Positions 24,001 to 27,157 of a stretch of 40,900 bases of DNA are shown here, piece after piece. The position numbers and the translations under genes are program-made. Source of the DNA: Streptomyces sp. 150FB (lineage in GTDB: Bacteria; Actinomycetota; Actinomycetes; Streptomycetales; Streptomycetaceae); the NCBI RefSeq assembly GCF_000818195.1, contig NZ_JTHL01000001.1:4884206-4925105 (forward strand). The letters run 5' to 3'. Every line of letters begins with the position of its first letter. Positions within the stretch are counted from its first letter, which is position 1. The notes under the pieces are model-generated. The model made no database searches. It was not told where the DNA came from and worked only from the letters and a program-made list of their open reading frames with translations.

Positions 24001-26529
24001 CGGCTGCTGCTCTCCGACGAGGATCCGGAGGACGTGCTGCAGAAGTTGTGGGAGCGGGCGTCGATGCTGTCCGACCGCGTACGGCGACTCGACCCCGAAC
24101 TGGGCATCGGCCCCGATCCCCACCGCGACACTGATCAGGCCCCCGCCTCCGACGCCGAGCGCGCCTCGGCCCTCGCGGTGGCCCGGCATGAACTCGTGCG
24201 GGCCGACGAGGACTTGCGTACGTACCACCCGCTGGCCCGGCTCACCGCCGTCTGGGACCGGGTGGGCCCGGAAGCGGCGGCAGCGCTGGTCATGGCCGAG
24301 CGCCGCTCGCGGGCGTTCCGGGACCGCGACCTCGCTGACGCGGCGAAGCGGCTTCGGAGCGCCAAGGAGCCCTGGGGCGCGGGATATCCGCCGCCCGCCG
24401 ACGAGCCGGACGGGATTCTGGAGCAGGCGCACGAACACCTCACGGACGGAACCGCGCTGGTCAGCAACGTACGTCTCGACTCCCCGCTGCCGGGGGACGG
24501 TTCACTGCTGGACGCGCTCACCGACGACCCCGGAGCGCAGCTCGGCCCGCTGCTGGCCCGCTCGTTGGGCGCCGAGGCCGCCGACGATCCCCGGAACGGG
24601 ACGCTGCCCGCAGCTCTGGTGTCCAAGCAGTTCCAGCGCTCCGGCGACCGGCGCTCCGGCGGAGCGGTCATCCACTGGAAGAAGGACGTGCGCGGCCGTA
24701 CGGTCCACTCCCCGGCGTCCGAGGGCCTGACGGAGCCCGGTGGCCCCTGGCACGGCTCGACCATGTCGTCCCTGTATCCGCTGCTGGCGCACGGCGACAG
24801 CCGGGCCGTACGGCTGGCGCTGGCCGAGGCGTCCGGCTTCACCCAGGATCTGGAACTGCTGCGGACGACGGACGCGGGGCGCCCCGCGACCGAGGCGCAC
24901 TTCGGGGCGCTGATCCTCGGCGAGCTGGGCTGGGCGGACGTGTCCAAGGTGGTGCTGACCCACTGGGACGACGCGTCGAAGGCCGAGGGGCGGCGGAACA
25001 TGGCAGCGCTCAACGACTTCGCCCAGCGGCACGGTTTCTCCTTCCGCGCCAAGCTCGTTCGTGTCCCGGCCGAGGCCCCCCGGCCCCCGGACCGGCCGGA
25101 CGAGGCCGACGCCACCGACCGGACCACTCCGCTCGTGACCTCGCTGACCGAAGGAGCGGGCGACGCGGCGCGGGTGACCGGCCGGGACTTCACACCCTTC
25201 CCCGAACGGTCGGCGACTCCGTTCACCGGTATCGCCTCCGACCGCATGCACCTCGCCGGGCCGGTCGTTCCGCCCTACGGGCGAACGGCACGCCACGAAC
25301 TCAAGGCCGTGGCGGCGCCGTGGCGGAACGACTCGGCCAGGAACCCCGGTTGGGCGCCCCAGCCCGAGCCCTTCTTCATCAGGGCGCTCGGCGACCAGGA
25401 CCGGGTCACGGTCCAACTCGCCGACGGCACCACGCAGAAGCTCACTCCCGAGGAGTTCGCGGATGTGCTGGCAGACGACACCGGAGTACGCGACGCCCCG
25501 GCGGGCGCGCCGCTCGTCCTGCTGATTCCGCGCGGCGGTGCCGGCGGTCTGAACCTGCCCCGGCTGATCGCGGCCCGTACGGGCAGGCCCGTCTGGGCGT
25601 TCAGCGGACCGCTGGAGGTGTTCCCCGGCGAGAACGGCGGCCGGCAGCGCATCACCCACTTCGCCACGCCGGGCGACCTGGAGCCCATCGGCGGCTGGAC
25701 GCTCAGCCTGCCCGACGACCTCGGGCAGCCGGGCAGCACCGACGCCGAGCACACCGGACTCCTGCGGACCTCCGAACGGGAGATCCTGACGGACTCCGAC
25801 ATCGCGGTCCGCATGATCCCCGCTCCGACCCGCAGGCCCGTCGGCCGGTCCTCGCACACCCCGTCCGACCAGGCGAAGCGGGAGGACATCCAGGAGTCGA
25901 TGTCGACGCGGACCCTCTTCTACCAGGGCGTCGCGGTCGGCGAGCGGCAGACGGCACCGATTCCGGGGACCGAGCGACCCGTTCCGTGGAACAACCTGCC
26001 GGCGGGCGTCACACCGTACTTCTTCAACGCCCACGGCAGCCCGGTGACGGCGCTCCTCCACACCTGGAGCGGACGCAGCGTAAAGGTCGACGGCACACAA
26101 CTCGGCGGATACCTGAAGCGTCGTCGCAGCCTGTCGCGCCTTGCGCCGGAGGCCCCGGTCGTGTTGGTGTTGTGCTCGGTCGGTGACAGTGAGATCGGCG
26201 GTGACATGACGGTCGCGCAGCTTGTCGCCGACGAGTTGGGCCGCGTGGTGTACGCGCCGAGCGGAACCACCACTGCGGCGCTGGTGGTGGAGCCCCGGCC
26301 GGACGGCACACCCGGAAGCTGGCGACGGTTCGAACCGCGCCGCTCCCGGGGCGACGGCGACGGCGCCGACGGTGACGCGTCGGACGACGACCTGACACCG
26401 ACACCGTCACGCTCGACAACACCGAGGCCGACCCGGGCACCGACCCCGGCCCCGGCCCCGACACCAGTGCCCGTGCCCGTACCGGCGGGTCCCACCGACG
26501 AGGACGAAGGAGTGGCCACCCGTGAGTGA
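8263..26529 (+). CDS. Giant 6088-residue multidomain T7SS-associated protein (polymorphic-toxin-like, lonely-Cys-domain type)
   Basis: One uninterrupted frame of 18.3 kb. Order of parts by residue: 1-250 helical WXG100-like export module with a hydrophobic helix (112-133); 260-343 His/Pro repeats; 344-425 second helical part; 426-734 Gly, Pro and Gln/Asp linkers; 735-966 unrecognised alpha/beta domain; 1110-1370 Fic-like; 1488-1610 His-Gly...Cys domain; 1805-2012 OTU-like; 2027-2149 nucleotidyltransferase-like; 2484-2560 Asp-rich linker; 2630-4250 beta-rich repeats; 4253-4368 coiled coil; 4455-4651 and 4727-4906 Cys-less OTU-like copies; about 5100-5390 helical; 5686-5823 degenerate and 5907-6025 intact His-Gly...Cys domains; disordered Pro/Thr tail. 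I recall similar giants named lonely Cys domain-containing in Streptomyces genomes. There is no signal peptide. Translation overlaps the next gene by 8 bases. The ribosome site is weak; an in-frame ATG at 8272 is an alternative start. Confidence 0.9.
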   Translation: MAIMASPAINNLLFVLIGERLMQANEDLAYASHMPYKRLGRGLGQLSDLIEQSVVSTGKALPPEVGQNYVRAMNTFVNDGGTNYLKEFAKQLDDVADGRVQTSSNITESKWQIIAEIIRLLIELAIILVMSIFSGGSSAGEAAVARARSRVVVLTVMDELLKRTHLMPTLSEFLEEAFQTFAVRLAMMVAGPDGRRPKGFDWTQIAEDGAFGAFASLFHGGISGLGDKFGDFFKNGFKNNFDNIPSPFGKGPGHKFDPPNTPHNPPTPHNPPTPHHTPTPHGSPTPTPHHTPDPPPHHTPPPHHTPPPHHTPTPHNGPTPHNTPTPHNTPTPHNTPKPSPRPHTVNGGSPWTRNLLGNAGNDSKNFLAEGGSESLAEILGQGLFTGNWSTSWDTFLGSGISGKVESMLHGGAVNTGNWFKNTFTTAPPTVSHDNADGGGDSSPGGGGGTRGGVGGGAPGGGGGTTRGAGPDVSDSDVQQPPDGEDGQFTPVPPVKTVSGGENSFDPPPATHDGSGAGNGSGSGSGSHNGSGVGPGPGSGTPSSTPPPTVGGHENTPQNNTQHDNTPTDDDNNLTDEIRESDGETTPDTAPPVAHQPGNQPQQQPPPPAVHTQPTPTPTTSSDTTTHTPQPAPEQDQDQQQDQDQDQQQNDSQDGPQNQSQNQNQNQPHDQPQNQNQSHDQSHDQSQDQPPPAVIQAQPTPTPGPTPAASTPAPAPTPNPTPGGAHRGGNSAPPTEHDSWHQLFTAPPEHHDTLIQDIADHRGDAPPTPAEIEQRRAVHDQLSQLPGVTVVVDHAANYRHQAAATMMMDSLYELGYHGDTTVIASESVQEQLKLLVSDDLGGRINWQTDNFDPTVGEPDPRTTGGTGPAGDSLVIVAASDRLGDDETAQNFLDHLGADRAIVLKPYAWDMGHRMMYTRPGPGDEVTVHDLESPYPGYGPDGTPAPPIPRNDQVLQALAFAFSDVPSAPPHISTVSDGGGLPNRPHSPAVSDSDADSDGVRTPPRTESPAPDFDRSPTPEPRTVTTSSAPAPVTSPATDGHSADNRGEDSEDSDDGLDIDMDLFGDSMTGTLVDSDGPMDQGDTGDTSGDTSDETAEETPEETGGVETEGPTPLSTFLPEDAWWRLYIDPRHHTQALEAFNRDPERYGDVGRYYDEDQSPGFQASMVSAYRAALDDVDAVSQRMDSQVYEGLHNLVTSNLGRPFWWSGGATTNFPLRAQDLSPDLLEETLLGRPLVLDLTTHNWAAGRVNVQPVTIMSRVHFANPAIQTNYALGEAPALVDAVFTRHYDEVAQARTDADILGSIARTVRTLQVIHPFNDANRRLNVQLLLPRLLLEQGLPPVISDDLHHLFQGGSSVPQMVTSLQAAIDAWSPDSDTDSDTHSDADSDSVSGGTPPPTTGTPPPTGTGPQDRRTPPPPGVRSLDGDRLVPDSEVISRPVTGPDSEEVGSASYTDADWSKRRTRFPLVVGSDTYVDRGTSASVPTTPPKATPWHGTKSTFFGGHGKPTRVALARADGSKVRVSGRELGRYLVRNQDLGPDDRRIVLYACSTGKSPEHGGLSVAQHVANVTGRVVHAPTTDAGSAVAPGGQVRPILYAEPDGTPGTWIAFTPEPSGAALEAMAAAAGLHEGPGPVDPWTRTRTLQLVRTLRGTFGTDVEDSPDHPALLRGLAALDGLRWNAGTDGSPAKHTAGRMTPDVLRAITRDVHGLPEGAEQTPAHWAGVLTAAGAVATADPGASVDILTTQLPAPVDVANTGDNSGTEDRPSATAFPSATPVFDEQRDGEDGTKDDAADSDPDRLHIEARGDRPALDERPVPPDGDCFFTSVIVGMAHQHPGSPVSRMSVRQLRDTAAHWLEETDALDAVLESQRPLDVIVEDLDRPTMAALLGVSAKRPLGELRESLQVELVAGGPEAEHLWRDLVDINYPRWAPHAPSLSELQGATVRALTVQAVRDVNQWGTPFFERAPEALAMSLGLDIVPVNTDGTSHHLLGDGRDDLPTLHVLYNGTNHYSALTPAQDPASQDPPAQQPPFLDPVVFAEGKRLLAEGGGNWERAKHTYLGEGRTGTMRQLIDFRKQYVDGLLADVLAPHPEVSHAAVGSTDLTSDYDVTLSGPGDTAVADEFNRRFRADWGREAATVFDTNIYANAFLPEKPLPGAGRRPPVAGVSGPGRRAIAYTQDVAALSKVRLYMTEAQWKAYTARVEDLLSSDHGARAEARVRHTAADALVGRSADDLDLARRAGPEQGDQADLTVRAKNALYLQQLDEARGLERRYYARRRASLQLDEARALDSLAHAVQERTSSSLTHAMEAYHSQGALLDVVANQQAGGAVPLSPAQRLQSMNEQFGDFLKDLQHYGDNSGAAFYRSAKYLDRLMSAARGTLAGTGAGRGEGATAGDEGFRKSLELLSRLSPPGGGTLLAIRKGTGDYAEMPTGERGTTAIATVESVLGETTGTGELRDLVTGFVASVNALARPVTHDSWDVTVGGPRDESEPPPTPPADDPNDPDDPADPDDSDDDPDDSDDESDDSDDHSDTASDPDPDPDPDSDPDPAPTPPKKVRFAEGTKPPAPSGDEPAKPRTRLETGLRVHRPPRIDRSFPRPSTTGRPVVFADGSKLPSYLTGDGTGDGTGDSRSGTYGQAHVTLRGRDLALSEIAKEAGLSRTGNDGQAEALQDLERAMRDTPWVLHGDGYETPAFKDERGNVRVLRISTKPHGNWERFSDGYGSPFKFDRGQRSQVATGGTASQSTALRMAPGFSLGPPSGGVAAYGRLGGALGYARSYDYAMQNQTLSQAETRMGDASHLHLDDVLYEAQLVSPVAPKAPTPYTHHFSFTVRNGLSVRLSDSETTPGARGRVPREMELSDASDYRLVRTEGYGSVKSIRDWALKRVGADPGSAAYDEIAHFFTTENFHRMSDRMSHGQVTTGQLQGEGRKQPPLGAFVVDKVVPGHATLLTETAAAEMRLTMQQVVKAERTLSKTYSQELSASIGPSADLTTFFGAGAGLRAMIGAFGRYARSTTHAATFGGSGTRKIVGQAKKVPTNLYLVNKTVYVRKTGDTEAKPFTTWSLDRMTATEARRLAGWDDGTELRGRNDNTPYAPVYLTPDRPTMLGMSRPEAFVPDTSAENPPRSLLEDFTDKVIRAAAAKYPGMIAPLSELGDPSDSRWHDAERYRMALQNTLAVMNTLSHHSMAGSLETVVTTGLRISLIAPGRFTRAYRYLWIDGTLTDRRYEGTQNDLRVRGSAPGTERLDGSQNVVRGYEGGFDASLAVRDSVVDAVKGPQNIGTLQVGPRWGRQKGRRTGYGSTVSFESLSISTAPSHLHSYQLELTAEIGGYRRFRNLWRGTASLGLLGTRFFVRKEANADLVGGTAGDPVAGRVVLAVPDEHTPTTDPHQGRAAARPPVISTLDGPTAKAMATGDGPGAARRDPAHPFGDLPFTVVGVGAHEELGEGAEQVMKEVSNDSWHFREVGAPAHESMVRPFDSQYLTAGFDQSSGPAGTRINGLFGAGPYLNRLGVLVHRMRVLSLRVVSEPVGIETEQTLSSDTQASGGVARIQTFSVAGTGSAMHSHPVGPTVAGNYGLLGRWGRTRGLTRTVNRTVTAEVGPEDSSPKVLVVGDTEHQIAGSVRADGLLAPAHTLLTWTRQHWVGRQLGFAADWLGHVSEKTAHRLGLLNDGFGEVPRYTEASWKLPGWLRENPFGSYPVNSLDTTEVLAGFDRKLRDLGVDDMSRDRVHSLVTPRAIRALRERLTSGGVKSRTRIGGPGVRTVRIGGRTAQLTVELVPGEPEFDGLGHSTSLSDSRYATETSEKSRSSTRTKAIGVSLSEGARTGNDVVTAAGPTYGEQGASTQQTTTARSSTRMRYGYFITNEPYAEYLTGYRLRLRLDLGGGRSVTEEGEVGRIREQVPISLNTPVTDATTASDTTSAPVAPPADPAADPLGTPDLPKLPTSATLWRPKDVTKEKIDAWRAAGNKDGSGKPPVLPDTGFHVRRVVGLDGLRAAADLAVARSYGATFARGATGKLDGADLAKALEKATDTGLTRPGTASSLALGDGLSSSFVSAFFPDTMDSDGYQVAGLNEDTFAGGAQGDYRVYTRPDFSAARLLSVAPDSSMYDTLRSTSARDVDASRSGSQQPTLGGGPILASGVSGAAQPGISGADLSGTELFSIRRTETTAGQATPKPATGRSFLFAIPTTWLGVADVERSFKDSAPISWLGEHLGPFGHVRPGPQAVETESQVLAWIREDVARELGLINDGTFPSQVSDAWDAVVQASTAWVAADKAYWAARRKMPALGTAHHDANREFILSKGALDEEKAKHGPDSEQAERARVRVRELRAALLEQRADLTATWREMGERKAEAAAGATEFHRVRAETDRLTRWHTLPAGATPEAVPAVASDATPEGAPKATDTADTPLRQGVAEPKPVTYQAPDPTGDPKAAAETPAPTPAPYTEQPGVNGTPDTLTSPDGQTYTVRDVREDGDAFYHAVAEGLHHADPELLSGRVPVRRRPETISALRALLADELHSPDNTDLLAYLAPDTTDTFSAQELADAGVTFPEGSPEQAEFTADGHVPLHAVLPAGQRAGLGDAQLRRAGLADGDAGWDHSGADVLPALVARTFGTRVTVVRADGGHQDFLPKDKASGDRTGPHVVLRLKDRHYQLAVPDGVVGPPKPLAPPPAPTTTTVRHPLADTSGETATSGTASTDDPLYQPRPKVAHSEAPWEAPAGAYRVTTGTGGNATLTGPDGVVHDLVEPTGDGNGFWSSLATALHPDRPRETAAMVESRTVPRFTTLDRDTPFTADELRWAGITPDPAQRERILRDGGRIPASMKLSWAQERALIRAQIFTGRNWGDGNDGAAGLAAQMAADIHRVTLTVVAEDGTSTVYEPDRPAGERPAGDRQVTLYRRGGEYLLAAPRPAAEETPVPPKPVVAVESEPVVEPKPVVEPESVVESKPVVEPEPVLQEPGPLTEADLTDAMRERLTGPALLDTTVTQDDAQDLPHNASAKAAWSLEPTTAIPLRDLGLSEVELAQLVRNRPTFDPELAQLLDPPPPSVSPADDVEPDLPAAAETDADPGPGPDTEAEADDPEHSAVMPPARHPSDEPRLRKGPMADDPFDGDLELHRRIRVLRKTVQQRFDRAEAGDPDTPSDERLRQQAATVRMVQEIARLGDALRERDLGPYLRSPDPDLLEGLEIRGDRIRELERSAKRHTASSALRSGVTGELAIWRDQVAEIRAELDRRAAPDDSQRMVPSAADLEVARLLLSDEDPEDVLQKLWERASMLSDRVRRLDPELGIGPDPHRDTDQAPASDAERASALAVARHELVRADEDLRTYHPLARLTAVWDRVGPEAAAALVMAERRSRAFRDRDLADAAKRLRSAKEPWGAGYPPPADEPDGILEQAHEHLTDGTALVSNVRLDSPLPGDGSLLDALTDDPGAQLGPLLARSLGAEAADDPRNGTLPAALVSKQFQRSGDRRSGGAVIHWKKDVRGRTVHSPASEGLTEPGGPWHGSTMSSLYPLLAHGDSRAVRLALAEASGFTQDLELLRTTDAGRPATEAHFGALILGELGWADVSKVVLTHWDDASKAEGRRNMAALNDFAQRHGFSFRAKLVRVPAEAPRPPDRPDEADATDRTTPLVTSLTEGAGDAARVTGRDFTPFPERSATPFTGIASDRMHLAGPVVPPYGRTARHELKAVAAPWRNDSARNPGWAPQPEPFFIRALGDQDRVTVQLADGTTQKLTPEEFADVLADDTGVRDAPAGAPLVLLIPRGGAGGLNLPRLIAARTGRPVWAFSGPLEVFPGENGGRQRITHFATPGDLEPIGGWTLSLPDDLGQPGSTDAEHTGLLRTSEREILTDSDIAVRMIPAPTRRPVGRSSHTPSDQAKREDIQESMSTRTLFYQGVAVGERQTAPIPGTERPVPWNNLPAGVTPYFFNAHGSPVTALLHTWSGRSVKVDGTQLGGYLKRRRSLSRLAPEAPVVLVLCSVGDSEIGGDMTVAQLVADELGRVVYAPSGTTTAALVVEPRPDGTPGSWRRFEPRRSRGDGDGADGDASDDDLTPTPSRSTTPRPTRAPTPAPAPTPVPVPVPAGPTDEDEGVATRE
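9040..9291 (+). repeat. His/Pro-rich tandem repeats (giant residues 260-343)
   Basis: Imperfect repeats of PHNTPT, PHHTPP and related hexads, about a dozen in a row. The stretch is disordered and could bind metal through its many histidines. It separates two helical parts of the N-terminal module. Confidence 0.85.
10162..10332 (+). repeat. Gln/Asp/Asn low-complexity repeats (giant residues 634-690)
   Basis: Runs of QDQDQQQ, QNQNQ and HDQSQDQ encoded by repeated CAG/GAC/AAC codons. This is a disordered linker before the first globular passenger domain. Confidence 0.85.
10465..11160 (+). other. Giant residues 735-966: unrecognised alpha/beta domain
   Basis: Alternating strands and helices: VTVVVDHAANY strand, AAATMMMDSLYELGY helix, DTTVIASESVQEQ, DSLVIVAASDRLGDD and ADRAIVLKPYAW. 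The pattern is Rossmann-like or glycosyltransferase-like. No catalytic motif is certain. It is flanked by disordered linkers, as expected for a separable effector domain. Confidence 0.45.
11590..12372 (+). other. Giant residues 1110-1370: Fic-like domain
   Basis: The motif HPFNDANRR (His1313) matches the Fic signature HPFxx(G/N)N(G/K)R, with Ala in the place of the first Gly. The helix before (ILGSIARTVRTLQVI) and the one after (LNVQLLLPRLLLEQG) match the Fic core. Fic enzymes transfer AMP or other phosphate-containing groups to hydroxyl side chains of target proteins. The catalytic His and both flanking polar residues are kept. Confidence 0.75.
12535..13092 (+). other. Giant residues 1425-1610: His-Gly...Cys (lonely-Cys) domain, copy 1
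   Basis: Core from TPWHGTKSTFFGGHG (His1501) to a hydrophobic strand ending RIVLYACSTG (Cys1546), then a helix SVAQHVANVTGRVVHAPT. The order strand-HG, about 45 residues, strand-x-C-S/T resembles the His/Cys dyad layout of clan CD cysteine peptidases and CHAT domains. A second intact copy lies at the C terminus. Confidence 0.6.
13675..14298 (+). other. Giant residues 1805-2012: OTU-like cysteine protease domain
   Basis: PPDGDCFFTSVIVGM gives the OTU motif DGDC-F-F with Cys1818, and NHYSAL at the end gives the general-base His2006 followed by an aromatic residue, as in OTU enzymes. The length between them (about 190) is within the OTU range. OTU proteases cleave ubiquitin-like conjugates or act as autoprocessing proteases. 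Confidence 0.75.
14341..14709 (+). other. Giant residues 2027-2149: nucleotidyltransferase-like domain
   Basis: AAVGSTDLTSDYDVTL shows the Gly-Ser (2095-2096) followed by Asp-x-Asp (2102, 2104), and TVFDTNIY gives a third acidic residue (Asp2136). This is the three-carboxylate pattern of DNA polymerase beta-type nucleotidyltransferases. A long helical tail follows to about residue 2480. Confidence 0.6.
15712..15942 (+). repeat. Asp/Pro/Ser acidic linker (giant residues 2484-2560)
   Basis: Runs such as DDPNDPDDPADPDDSDDD and DPDPDPDPDS. The segment is strongly acidic and disordered, and divides the effector-like half from the beta-rich half of the protein. Confidence 0.85.
16150..21012 (+). 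other. Giant residues 2630-4250: repetitive beta-rich region
   Basis: About 1600 residues with many strand-like stretches of alternating polar/nonpolar residues rich in Ser, Thr, Arg and Gly (for example SRSSTRTKAIGVSLSEGA, YRLRLRLDLGGG). A recognisable sub-repeat occurs twice: a helix followed by LGLLNDG ending at residue 3666 and LGLINDG ending at 4244, each preceded by a Trp-Leu-Gly-His/Glu-type segment. No enzyme motif is seen. It may be a shell or translocation module; this is inference. Confidence 0.5.
21019..21366 (+). other. Giant residues 4253-4368: coiled-coil segment
   Basis: Long charged helices, including LDEEKAKHGPDSEQAERA and ELRAALLEQRADLTATWREM, with heptad-like hydrophobic spacing. 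It links the beta-rich region to the Cys-less OTU-like copies. Confidence 0.6.
21625..22215 (+). other. Giant residues 4455-4651: OTU-like copy with Cys replaced by Ala
   Basis: REDGDAFYHAVAEGL aligns with the PDGDCFFTSVIVGM motif of the active-looking OTU copy, with Ala4470 where Cys is expected. RHYQLAV (His4645) aligns with NHYSAL. Overall length is similar, so this is probably a pseudo-enzyme. Confidence 0.6.
22441..22980 (+). other. Giant residues 4727-4906: OTU-like copy lacking Cys and His
   Basis: EPTGDGNGFWSSLATAL aligns with the OTU Cys motif, with Gly4747 in the Cys position. GGEYLLAAP aligns with the His motif, with Glu4896 replacing His. It starts with LTGPDGVVHDLVE, close to LTSPDGQTYTVRD of the preceding copy, which supports tandem duplication. 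Confidence 0.55.
25318..25731 (+). other. Giant residues 5686-5823: degenerate His-Gly...Cys domain
   Basis: Starts with APWRN and continues PFFIRALGD where the intact copy has PYFFNAHGS (Leu5709 replaces His). The later strand reads APLVLLIPRGG against APVVLVLCSVG (Pro5756 replaces Cys). The next helix, LPRLIAARTGRPVWAFSG, matches VAQLVADELGRVVYAPSG. Confidence 0.55.
25981..26337 (+). other. Giant residues 5907-6025: His-Gly...Cys (lonely-Cys) domain, C-terminal copy
   Basis: VPWNN, then YFFNAHGSP (His5924), then VLVLCSVGDS (Cys5971) 47 residues later, helix MTVAQLVADELGRVVYAPSG and closing PDGTPGSWRRFEP. Copy 1 closes with PDGTPGTWIAFTPEP, so the two intact copies match over their whole length. 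Only the disordered Pro/Thr tail follows. Confidence 0.6.
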
Positions 26530-27157
26530 TCAGCAGCCGCCGGCGAACGACGACGACGGCGCGGCGCGGGCGCTCCCCGACGTCCCGGAGGACATCGCCG
26601 CGGCCGCGCGGCTGGCCCCCGACCACTGGCTCGGCGCGGTCGACCCCGCGTGGCGCGGTGAGGGGCCCCCGCCGGAGTGGGCCGTGGTGGGCGAGTGGCG
26701 TTCGGGCATGGACGGCGGTGTGGTCGAGTGGCGTGACAACGACGACTACCGTCCGTCGCCGGCCACGCTCGGCTGGCCGGAACCCACCGACCCGGTGGAC
26801 GAGGCGGTCCAGCTCGCCTCCACGGGCTACGGGCCCGAGGAGGACGTGACCCGCCTGCTGGCCTCCGCCGAAGTGGCCGTGCTGCTCGGCCCGGACGGCG
26901 GGCCGCTGGCCGCCCGTACCCCCGACGGCTCGGCCGTCGTCCCGATCTTCACCTCGGAGAGTCACCTGCTGTCCGTCGGCCAACTGGCTTCCCGGATACT
27001 GCCCATGACCGATGTCGCCGGACAACTCCCCGAAGGACACCGGGTGTACGTCAACCCGACAGGCCCGGTCAGCATGGTGGTCGACACCGAGGCACTCGTC
27101 GCCGCGCTTCAGGCGCTCACCCCCGCCCCCACGACGCCTACCGAAAAGATGCCATGA
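26522..27157 (+). CDS. T7SS-associated protein with SseB-like C-terminal domain
   Basis: 211 residues, GTG start with GAAGGAG 9 bases upstream, overlapping the end of the giant by 8 bases. The first half contains APDHWLGAVDPAWRGEG and PPEWAVVGEWRS, a block I recall from Streptomyces proteins named type VII secretion system-associated protein, found beside lonely-Cys giants. The second half (VAVLLGPDGGPLAARTPDGSAVVPIFTSESHL) has the strand pattern of SseB N-terminal domains. There is no signal peptide or membrane helix, so it is probably cytoplasmic. Position directly after the giant makes it a candidate chaperone, adaptor or immunity protein; nothing in the sequence distinguishes these. Confidence 0.75.
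   Translation: MSDQQPPANDDDGAARALPDVPEDIAAAARLAPDHWLGAVDPAWRGEGPPPEWAVVGEWRSGMDGGVVEWRDNDDYRPSPATLGWPEPTDPVDEAVQLASTGYGPEEDVTRLLASAEVAVLLGPDGGPLAARTPDGSAVVPIFTSESHLLSVGQLASRILPMTDVAGQLPEGHRVYVNPTGPVSMVVDTEALVAALQALTPAPTTPTEKMP

Noticed and set aside
13945..24438. Very long open frames on the minus strand opposite the giant gene (up to about 1876 codons)
   Set aside because: High-GC genomes give long shadow frames. Their translations are Arg/Ala/Gly-rich without recognisable domains, while the plus strand shows clear motifs throughout.
24721..25080. Possible enzyme domain at giant residues 5487-5606 (LGWADVSKVVLTHWDD region)
   Set aside because: It looks globular but no catalytic motif could be assigned, so it was left within the general description.
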